In this document: positions 56,081 through 64,000 of the stretch, one piece after another
Layout of the letters: every line of letters begins with the position of its first letter
Numbering within the stretch: position 1 is the first letter of the stretch
DNA from: Paralithodes platypus
Lineage: Eukaryota; Arthropoda; Malacostraca; Decapoda; Lithodidae
Reading direction: 5' to 3'
Assembly: GCA_032716605.1 (NCBI GenBank)
Contig: CM064572.1
Coordinates: 38,255,415-38,319,414, forward strand
Length of the DNA: 64,000 nucleotides
Made by a program: the position numbers and the translations under genes
The notes under the pieces: model-generated
Told to the model about the DNA's origin: nothing
What the model saw: only the letters and a program-made list of their open reading frames with translations
Database searches by the model: none

Positions 56081-56656
56081 TGTGTTGACAATTTCGGAGC
56101 TCTCTACGTGCTTCTATATTCCTGTTACTGGGAAATGGTGAGAAGATTGGTTGTTGTTATTGTTGTGTTTGTTTTTCATTTGGTGTGTGTTTGTGTGTTT
56201 GCTTGAGTGTGTGTGTTATCACACAGGGTGATGTGATGCGACTAGTGCAGTAGCATGTTGGTGTAGTGCTGCTTGCTTGCATGTAATTCTCGCTTTCAGC
56301 TGCTGCCGCTGGCTAACCCTTGTGGTGAAAAGGGGAGCCGAGTGCGTAAGTGTCCCTCTGCCAGTACAGAGCCTCTCCATCACCAAGACTCCTATTGTGC
56401 CTCCCCGGGGCCACACACGGTAACAGGGTGTCTTGCGACCCCAGGCTAAATCAATAGGGGATCTCGGGGCATGCGGTGGCCCCCAGAGGTATGATGTGCA
56501 TCCTTGTCATCTACCAACAACTGCACACACCCACTGCCTTGTGGTTTAGTCTAGTAAGACAAAGGCTAGGGGAGCACACTCTGAGAGTAAAGCAGACGTT
56601 GGGGTCACGTCCTGGCGGTTTCCGACAAACTGGAATCCCGGCAGTCCGCTGCAGTA
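56081..56656 (+). other. probable 5' region of a LINE or LINE-derived element
   Basis: A moderate-GC, unique-style stretch (GCATGCGGTGGCCCCCAGAG, GACAAAGGCTAGGGGAGC) immediately precedes a LINE ORF2 C-terminus, with no RT between. It may be the 5' end of an internally deleted LINE. No frame is supported. Confidence 0.35.
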
Positions 56657-57423
56657 TTGAGCAGGAGCTGGTCGTCTTGGGTTACCCCCTTGCCATCAGC
56701 AACCCTTGTTCAGTACCAAGATAGTGTAGTTGGAACTGCGCACCTCCCTCGGCACTCTAAACTCTTCTATGCGCAGGTTTTCTCTTCCTGCTTTTGTCAA
56801 ATTTTCCCTTCTGAACCAAAGACCAGCGGCGATGGGGAGTCTAGTGACGGGAACAGGAACAGGATGGTTCTGGGAGTTTCTAGCTCGACCCCTGCACGTT
56901 GGCGACACAGGGCTATTTATGGTCGCCGATGGCTGGGACTGGAGTGGCAGTCGTCTTCGGCAGACCCCTGTGTGTCTGAGCAGCCCTTTTCAGGATCCGT
57001 GCTGCTCACCCTGAATAGGGAAGGACCTAGTATAAAGAAAATACTAAAAAGGTGCAATATACAACCAACTGCACTTGAAAACTTAGCATCAGATAGACCA
57101 CTATGGCGCTCACACTGCCAGCAAGGAGCGAAGGAACTGGAACGTCAGAGGAAACACCACCAGCAGGAGAAGAGGGCCCGGAGACATGCACGCCGGGAAC
57201 AACCAGCACCTCCTAACCCGGACTACCAGTGCCCAGACTGTGGCAGGATATGTGCATCACGGATAGGACTCTACAGTCATCGAAGAACTCACAACAGGTG
57301 AATGCAGGAAGGGAACGTCATCATCGGACTACGATGGACTACCATAAGCAAGTGTGTGTGTTTGTGTATAATAATAAATAATCGTAATAATTGTCGGTTT
57401 ATTGTTCACTTGCAGACTTTCAG
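56657..57423 (+). pseudogene. LINE ORF2 C-terminus with CCHH zinc finger
   Basis: The frame 56657-57301 is recognisable only from about residue 110: ASDRPLWRSHCQQGAKELER, a lysine/arginine-rich helix, then CPDCGRICASRIGLYSHRRTH (CX2CX12HX4H, residues ~191-211). This is the common C-terminal tail of a group of LINE reverse transcriptases in invertebrates and fish. RT itself is missing. The first ~110 residues show no LINE similarity that I recognise. After the stop the sequence leads into a GT tract, the likely 3' tail. Confidence 0.6.
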
Positions 57424-57424
57424 G

Positions 57425-57520
<96 letters not shown>
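57424..57520. repeat. (GT)n microsatellite, ~96 bases
   Basis: Uninterrupted GT. Confidence 0.98.
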
Positions 57521-57522
<2 letters not shown>

Positions 57523-57857
57523 CTTAAATATTACCTTAATTAATCAATAACTTGTGTGCGAACTCTTATGAATGTTTATATTCGCAATTGTTTTCCTCTA
57601 GGCATTCATAAATATATTTGGTTTATTGATTTTATTCCTAGTCTTTTACCGAGCGTTTCAGCATAAAATACATAGCATAATTGTCATGATTGCTAAAAAG
57701 AAGTATATTAAAATTTACAAACGCCATTGAACACACTGTAAAATGTTATGGGTTTAAATAAGGTATGACGTTAATAAGTATAAATATTTCACATACATAC
57801 ACACACTCAGTGACTGAGTGTGTATGTGTGTGTGTATGTGTGTGCGTGAGTGTCACT

Positions 57858-57902
<45 letters not shown>

Positions 57903-57979
57903 CCAACATATAGTATGGTATTATGCTTGATGGGAAGGCAGATGACAGGTATTATATCTCTGCTAGCTTCCTGTATTAC

Positions 57980-58034
<55 letters not shown>

Positions 58035-58193
58035 TAGAGAGAGAATGTAGATATTGCATATTGTACCCCATTCGTTGCAAAGTGAAATATATGCTACTAA
58101 ACTCTACTCTTCTAATTTATTCTTTTATCACAAATGAGTTTTCCAAAATTACTGTATAAACTCCAATTTCGAAGCCAATAAATACTATATCCA

Positions 58194-58259
<66 letters not shown>

Positions 58260-58260
58260 G
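57521..58260. other. no gene; CA/GT cruciform, GA and TA tracts
   Basis: 57521-57780 is AT-rich without features. 57798-57900 is GT then CA, with arms GTGTGCGTGAGTG and CACTCACGCACAC meeting around 57853. (GA)n lies at 57987-58044 and (TA)n at 58197-58256. Confidence 0.85.
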
Positions 58261-58707
58261 AAGGGTATATATAGATGGTGGAGGATCAGAGGAGGCGAAA
58301 ATCAGGGGGCAAAAGTCTCTAGCTATTGGTGGAGGGGTATTCTAGGAGAGCAAAAAGGGAAACCGCTTCACGCAGGCGCACTGGATGCGGGATGGTGTTG
58401 GTCGGGTGGCGGGGTCAAAGCTGATTGGCTGCGTGTCGAGGGGCGTGGCCTAAGTTGTTTGGTCCGTGTGGCGCCGGCAAAAGACGAAGCTGAAGGAGGT
58501 AGCGCGGGGGGCTGCGTCAAGGGCACCGGGGGGCGAGGAGGGGCGTTAGGTCCTGTAGGGTAGTGCCTTTTGGCAGAAGGAAGGTTCTGAAGGTCTAGAG
58601 TTTGGTTGTTGATGTTAGGATGTAAGGCTTGGATATATAAAGCTTCGAGTATAAGCTTATACTCGAAGCGTGCTATAGCCGATCAGCGTGCGTGTGACAC
58701 AGCTCTC
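58261..58707. other. GC-rich island with promoter-like boxes and a 28-bp palindrome
   Basis: Much richer in G and C than its surroundings, with many CpGs. CTGATTGGCTG (an inverted CCAAT box) and GGGGCGTGGCC (a GC-box-like site) occur near 58410-58450. GCTTCGAGTATAAG followed by its exact reverse complement lies at 58642-58669. No coding frame is supported. Confidence 0.5.
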
Positions 58708-59079
58708 TTAAGGGGCAGGTGGTTGCTTTTTTGGGACCCCTTTTCCCTCATGCATAGCCCCATTCATTTTGAGATCTTAATAAGATCAGCCCCTTAGTGT
58801 GGCGATTTTAACACCAATTGCCCCATTTCGTTGTAAATTTTAACACCTATCTTGTCACATAGGTGACGATTTTTCCCAGGCGAGCGATAGCGAGCCTGTA
58901 GTTTTAAGAAGAACTGGCCTTTGGCCGAAAAAATTCTACCGAAAAATGTACACGTAATTTATCTAGATGGGAGTCCAAGGGGTGTTTTTTCTGAGCTTGA
59001 TGGAGGTCTAGCGAGCAAACTAAGAAATAAATAAATAAATTAATGAATAGAAAAGAAAAAAAAAACACTAGCCCTTTAA
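58708..59079 (-). mobile_element. F1 element, full copy
   Basis: TTAAGGGGCAGGTGGTTGC at the left and ACACTAGCCCTTTAA at the right; 372 bp with all F1 blocks in reverse order. Confidence 0.88.
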
Positions 59080-59689
59080 CAGCAACAAGCACCTTCACAA
59101 ATGTGGTCCCTGTGTTCGAGTTTACGTGATACATAGTTTGAAATAAGGCCCAGGTGTTTATCGAACTACAGCCATTCAAAAGATTATATTGGCTCAACAA
59201 GGCCATGCAAGATCAACAGACAGATACAAGTAAGTATTATAAAGGCCATTAAAAAGGACCAGAGAAGACTTTGGAGGATTACTATGGCCCAAATTAAGCC
59301 AACAACCAAATAAATCAGATACATACAATCGCGCTAATAAGTGATGTCTCGGCACCAAGTATGTTTTGATCAATAATTGGTATCAACAATACCTAAGCTT
59401 CATTTCTTCATATGAGTGAAATATACAAACCTGTTCCTACACTTACCCGCCCTATTCAACATCTGACAGACATTAATACAGCAAAGAGCGAGCCAAATGT
59501 AATAACAGCTGGGACATGACTTCTTAGCGCGACCATACATGCTGGACATATGGCGTATGTGAGCGGACCTATTGGCTTAAGAAGGTATTATTGTGTATAA
59601 CTCACGAGTTCTCTTATTAGCACCCCCAAACTTCCTGCCAGCCAACCAACTTATAAGGCCAATTAACACCTGGTTACAACCTCCCTCCC
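59080..59689. other. no gene seen
   Basis: Unique-looking AT-rich sequence. Its end (59626-59689, CCAACTTATAAGGCCAATTA) is the first copy of the motif repeated through the CTT block. Confidence 0.6.
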
Positions 59690-60740
59690 TTTCTCTTCTT
59701 CTTCTTCTTCTGGTTCTCAATTTTCTTCTTCACATTTCATATTCTCCGTCTTCTCATTCTTCTACGGGTTCTTAATTTTCTTCTTCGCATTTATTTTCTT
59801 CGTCTTTCTCTTCTCCTTTGTCTTCTTCATCATCATCTTCTTCTTCTTGGTCTTCCTCTTCGCTTTCCTCTTCTCCTTTGCATTCTTCTTCTTCTTCTGC
59901 TTGGTCTTCCTCCACTTATTATTAAACTTCTCGCCAGGCAACCAGCTTACGAGGCCAACTAACACCTGACTACATCCTGCTTCCTCCTCCTTTCCTTCCT
60001 CTTCTCCTCCTCCGCCTTCTTCTTCCTTTACTTATCTTTCTCTTGTTCGTATTCGCACTCTCTAAATTTCTTCCTTAGGCAACCAGCTTACTATATTATA
60101 TAGGCCTTCATCATCCTCTTTTTCCTTCTGTTTTTTCTTCTTCTTTGTTTTAATCTTCTTCGTATTCTTATTCTTCGTAATTTGCTTCGTTTTAATCTCC
60201 TCGTATTCTTAATTTTCTTCTTCGTTTTCCTCTTCTTCCTGTTATTTCTTCTTCTTCTTCTTCTTTCTCTTCCTCTTCTTCTTCCTCCTCATATTATTAA
60301 ACTTCTCACCAGACAACTAACTTTACAGGCCAGTCAACATCACACTACATCTTCTTCTTCTTCTTCGTCTTCTTCTCCTCTTCCTCCACCACCACCACCA
60401 CCACCACCACCACCTCCTCCTCCTCCTCCTCCTCCTCCTCCTCCTCCTCCTCCTCCTCCTTCCTCCTCCTCCTCCTCCTCCTCCTCCTCCTCCTCCTCCT
60501 CCTCGCCTCCTCCTCCTCCTCCTCCTCCTCCCTCCCCTCCTCCTCCTCCTCCTCCCTCTCCTCCTCCTCCTCCTCCTCCTCCTCCTCCTCCTCCTCCTCC
60601 TCCTCCTCCCTCCCCTCCTCCTCCTCCTCCTCTCCTCCTCCTCCTCCTCCTCTCCCCTCCTCCTCCTTCTTCTTCTTCTTCCCTTACTTATCTTTCTCTC
60701 TTGTTCGTATTTACATTCTTCCACTCTTCCTCCTTAGCCA
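59690..60740. repeat. CTT/CTC triplet block with interspersed ~55-bp motif
   Basis: Long (CTT)n and (CTC)n tracts including a nearly pure CTC stretch of ~250 bases (60411-60664). A motif ending GGCCAACTAACACCTGACTA occurs near 59640, 59935, 60075, 60305 and 60735, separating the tracts. The 194-residue plus-strand frame (poly-Pro, poly-Ser) and the Arg-rich minus frame are artefacts. Confidence 0.92.
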
Positions 60741-60832
60741 ACTACCACGCATTATATCGAGATTAACCCAAATCCTATCTTTATAATGATATGGATGGAT
60801 GTGGCTTTGTGATAGTTTGAAGGTCTTTATAT

Positions 60833-60888
60833 TTAGTGGGGGTGGGTGTACTTATTTGATTATATATTTATATTTTTATTTATGTGTT

Positions 60889-60936
<48 letters not shown>

Positions 60937-61203
60937 TTGTTTTAAATTTCTCCCTAGACCTCCATCAAGCTTAAGACAAAAAACCCAAGACCCCCCTTCA
61001 AGATATATTTGCACATTTGTCGATAGAAAATGTCCTGGCCGAGGGCCGATTCCTAATATTATAGGCTCGCTATCGTTCGGCAGGAAAAAAATCGACACCT
61101 AAATGGTACGAAAGCGTCTTAAAATTTCAGAACTAATGAGGCTAAACTTGAGGGAGAAGGGGAGGGGGGACCAGTAAAAACAACCATCCCCTCCCCCTCT
61201 TAA
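60833..61203 (+). mobile_element. F1 element, full copy
   Basis: TTAGTGGGGGTGGGTGTACT at the left and, inverted, TTAAGAGGGGGAGGGGATGG at the right. (TA)n lies at 60893-60931, where other copies also carry AT tracts. Confidence 0.85.
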
Positions 61204-61333
61204 TTATGACCAGAAACTTGCTCCCCAGTTACCAGGCAAAGCAACAACGTGTCACCGGTACAAAATGGGTTAATAGCAACAGACAGACGCATATGTAGAT
61301 ACAATTAAGACACACACACATACAGTCACACGT

Positions 61334-61364
<31 letters not shown>

Positions 61365-61502
61365 CACACACACACAAGTAGTACAGCAGTTAAAATAAAG
61401 TGGTATAGGACATTTAGGGTATTACAAGGTATATTGTAAGTGTCAAGGTACTCTAACACCTCTCCACAGTAACGTTCCTTTGGCCAAGGAAAGTGTAATG
61501 AC
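61204..61502. other. F3 end remnant and (CA)n; no gene
   Basis: CACCGGTACAAAATGGGTTAA at 61251-61271 is a single F3 terminus. (CA)n lies at 61312-61375. Confidence 0.6.
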
Positions 61503-62090
61503 CTTTTAAGTGGCTAAAATCATGGTAAGTGGCTGGGATAGGTGGTCAGTATCGAGTAAGTGGCTGAAAAAAAGATTAGTGAGCTTTTAAGTGGCTGAGA
61601 TAAGTGAAAGTGGCTGACAAGTGGACAGGATAAGTGTAATAAGCTTTTAAGTGGCTGAGATCAGGCTAAGTGGCTAGGATAAGTAGGCAGTAGCTAGTAA
61701 GTGGCTGAGAAAAGAATAGCGAGCTTTTAAGTGGCTGGGATAAGTGAAAGTAGCTAGTAAATGGCCAGGATAAGTGTAATAATCTTTTAAGTGGCTGGGA
61801 TAAGTAGGTAGTAGCTAGTAAGTGACCAGGATAAGTGTAATAATCTTTTAAGTGGCTAATATCAGGATAAGTGGCTGGGATAAGTAGGCAGTAGCTAGTA
61901 AGTGACCAGGATAAGTGTAATAATCTTTTAAGTGGCTAAGATCAGGGTAAGTGGCTGGGATAAGTGTAAGTAGCTAGTAAGTGACCAGGATAAGTGTAAT
62001 AATCTTTTAAGTGGCTAAGATCAGGGTAAGTGGCTGGGATAAGTGTAAGTAATGTAACTAGTAAGTGGCTGAGAAAAGAATAATGAGTTT
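61503..62090. repeat. ~80-bp minisatellite built on AAGTGGCT
   Basis: About eight units starting CTTTTAAGTGGCTGAGAT and ending CCAGGATAAGTGTAATAAT, each with internal AAGTGGCT/AAGTAGGCAG subrepeats. It ends directly at the TTAA of the next F1. Confidence 0.92.
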
Positions 62091-62420
62091 TTAAGGAGAC
62101 GTTATTTTATTTGTTTATTTATATTTTATCATTAACGGTATATATATTTGTTTTAGTCTTCCCCCTAGACCTCTATCAAGCTTAAAGAAACACCATCCCA
62201 GAGATAAATGTGTACATTTTTCGGTAGAAATATTTCCCCGCCGAAGGCCGATTACTCTTAACAATACAGGCTCGGTTTCGCTCGCCAGGAAAATATCGAC
62301 ACCTAAATGGCACGAAAGGTCTAAATATTGACAAAGAAAAGGACGATAATATTACAATTTGAAAACTAATGGGGCTAAACATGAAGGAGATGGGGTTTCA
62401 GGAAAACAAAGAGGGTTTAA
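62091..62420 (+). mobile_element. F1 element
   Basis: TTAAGGAGACG at the left and AGAGGGTTTAA at the right; 330 bp including both TTAA. Confidence 0.82.
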
Positions 62421-62724
62421 GTGGATGTGATAAGGGAATATAATCGCCTAATGATAACCAGAATGAGAGTGAGAGAGTGTGTACCCCTTTCATTCCTCCT
62501 CGATGTACTTCCTAGGCTACATAAAAACGTCTAATGAGAACCAGAATGAGAGTGAGATATTTATAACCCTTTGATTCCTCGCGATACTTCCTAAGCTTCA
62601 TAAAATCGTCAGAATAATGGATAGAATGTGTCTCCCTCAAACACTGCAAGGGTTAAGGGCTCAAGAGAATAAGTGTTGAGTGGCAAGTGGCAACAATAAG
62701 TGGTACTACTAAGTGGTCTGGGTA
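62421..62724. repeat. F3-related arm in ~83-bp tandem
   Basis: AACCAGAATGAGAGTGAG occurs at about 62457 and 62540 with intervening CTTCCTAGGCTACATAAAA, the F3 arm. The right-hand end is AAACACTGCAAGGGTTAA. Confidence 0.6.
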
Positions 62725-63053
62725 TTAAGGGGAGGCAGTTGTTTTTTCGAGTCCTCCTCCTCCCTCATGTTTAGCCCTATTAGTTATGAGATTTCAAGAC
62801 ATTCGCCCCATTAGTTTGGCGATATTCAGACCTTTTGCCCCATTTCTTTGCCAATATTAAGACCTTTCGTGCCATTTAGGTGTCGATTTTTTCCTGGCGA
62901 GCGATAGCGAGCCTGTATTTATAAAAGTAACCAGCCTTTGGCTGGGGGAAATTTTTCTACCAAAACATTTACAAATTTATATCGAAAGGGGTCTTGTGGG
63001 TGGTCTTTTAAGTTTGATAGAGGTTTAGAGAGCAAACTAAACCCCTTCCTTAA
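62725..63053 (-). mobile_element. F1 element, reverse
   Basis: TTAAGGGGAGGCAGTTG at the left and CCCCTTCCTTAA at the right. With the preceding F1 it forms a head-to-head inverted pair around ~300 bases. Confidence 0.82.
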
Positions 63054-63907
63054 ACCAGTGAGCCGAATCAGTAAATTATGCTGCACAATACCGTCTGAGC
63101 TAAGGACGCGCATGTTGCTAGCATTTCTGACTCGAGGGACAGACTTGGGAGTGAGAGTAGTGTCTTAAAGTGAGAGAGAGAGAGAGAGAGTGTGTGTGTG
63201 TGTGAGAGAGAGTGTGTGTCGATGTTGTTGTTGTTATTCGAGTTACCGGGTACTGTTTTCTATTGCTTTTATTGTTGTTGTTGTTGAGGTTGAGGTAAGC
63301 TGCTGTTGTTTTTGTTATTATTCGGTGGCTATTGTTGTTGTTATTGTTGTTGATATTATTGTTGTTGGTGATGCTACTATTGCTGTTGTTGTTGTTGTTG
63401 TTGTTGTCATTATTGTTGTTATTATTAATGTTCTTGAGGTTATTGTTCTTACTGTTGTTATTTGTTATATTTGTTTTGTCATTATTGTTGTTATTAAAAA
63501 GGGTTGTTGTTATTGTTGATGGTATATTTGTTTTGTCATTATTGTTGTTATTAAAAAGGGTTGTTGTTATTGTTGTTGGTATATTTGTTTTGTCATTATT
63601 GTTGATATTATTTATGTTGCTACTGTTGTTGTTATTTTTGTTATCATAATTGTGTTATAATTCATGTTGTTGCTATTGTTGTTATTGTTGTTTTTGTTAT
63701 TATTGTTTTGTTATTATTGTTGTTAATATTTATGTTGTTGTTATTGTGAAGATGGTCAGGTGGTAGTAAGAAGTGGGAGGAGGTTGGAGGGTTGTGTTTG
63801 GAGGTATCAGATATCAGATGTTCTCTCTCTCTCTGTGGTTGGTCGGAAGGGTGTTGATTCCTTGGCTACATAAAATCGTCTACTGTTTGCCTATAGCCTA
63901 CCAGTGT

Positions 63908-63939
<32 letters not shown>

Positions 63940-64000
63940 GAGAAGGTGGTTGGTTGGTAGGGTGGTGAGGCAGGCAGCTTCAAGGTGTGCATTCTCTCTC
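63054..64000. repeat. GA, GT, (TTG/TTA)n and CT tracts; no gene
   Basis: GA/GT at 63170-63216, imperfect TTG/TTA triplets at 63222-63745 (including a ~69-bp unit repeated, AAAAAGGGTTGTTGTTATTG), CT near 63822 and GA at 63908-63942. The Leu/Val-rich frames are translated repeats. Confidence 0.9.

Noticed and set aside
60182..60766. Poly-proline/poly-serine protein of 194 residues and Arg-rich frame on the other strand
   Set aside because: Direct translation of CTC and CTT triplets.

Overview
This is a eukaryotic, repeat-dominated stretch of an invertebrate genome. Very long (GA)n, (CA)n and (TA)n tracts, arthropod-type LINEs, Ty3/gypsy elements and dense short inverted-repeat elements suggest a crustacean, perhaps a decapod; this is an inference from style, since no host gene identifies the species. 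No convincing host protein gene is visible. Nearly every long reading frame is a retrotransposon product, a microsatellite translated in an open frame, or a shadow. One weak candidate first exon lies at 55492-55612.

Layout. 1-4909: Ty3/gypsy element A (minus strand, cut by the window edge), inserted in a LINE fragment (4910-5240). 5744-18029: a short TTAA-ended element split by a large LTR retrotransposon, element B (6435-17850). Element B encodes gag, protease, integrase, then reverse transcriptase and RNase H, i.e. integrase BEFORE reverse transcriptase. That is the Gmr1-type arrangement, and its 5' LTR carries a nested LINE (7715-9713). 18030-24900: tandem arrays, short TTAA elements, a LINE relic and a tRNA-derived SINE. 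25225-27850: a ~100-bp-period minisatellite. 28797-32130: short elements and a CR1/L2-like LINE. 32417-42988: gypsy element C (minus strand), same family as A, with two long LTRs and sitting between (AAT)n tracts. 43595-64000: more short TTAA elements, RTE-like and other LINE 3' ends, microsatellites, a possible solo LTR (51336-52307), a GC-rich island (58261-58707) and long CTT/CTC tracts (59690-60740).

Three families of short TTAA-bounded inverted-repeat elements recur, named here F1 (~330-375 bp, about 18 copies or fragments), F2 (~480 bp, two copies) and F3 (207 bp, four full copies). Several insertions leave readable target duplications, so the order of events can be read: F1 before element B, LINE-J after element B, F2 and an RTE tail into one F1, and two F3 copies into one LINE.

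The retrotransposon products would work together in the usual way: gag forms particles, protease cuts polyproteins, RT/RNase H copies the RNA and integrase inserts the DNA. All visible copies carry at least one stop or frameshift. The short elements encode nothing and would depend on enzymes supplied from elsewhere (inference: a piggyBac-like transposase, from the TTAA targets).
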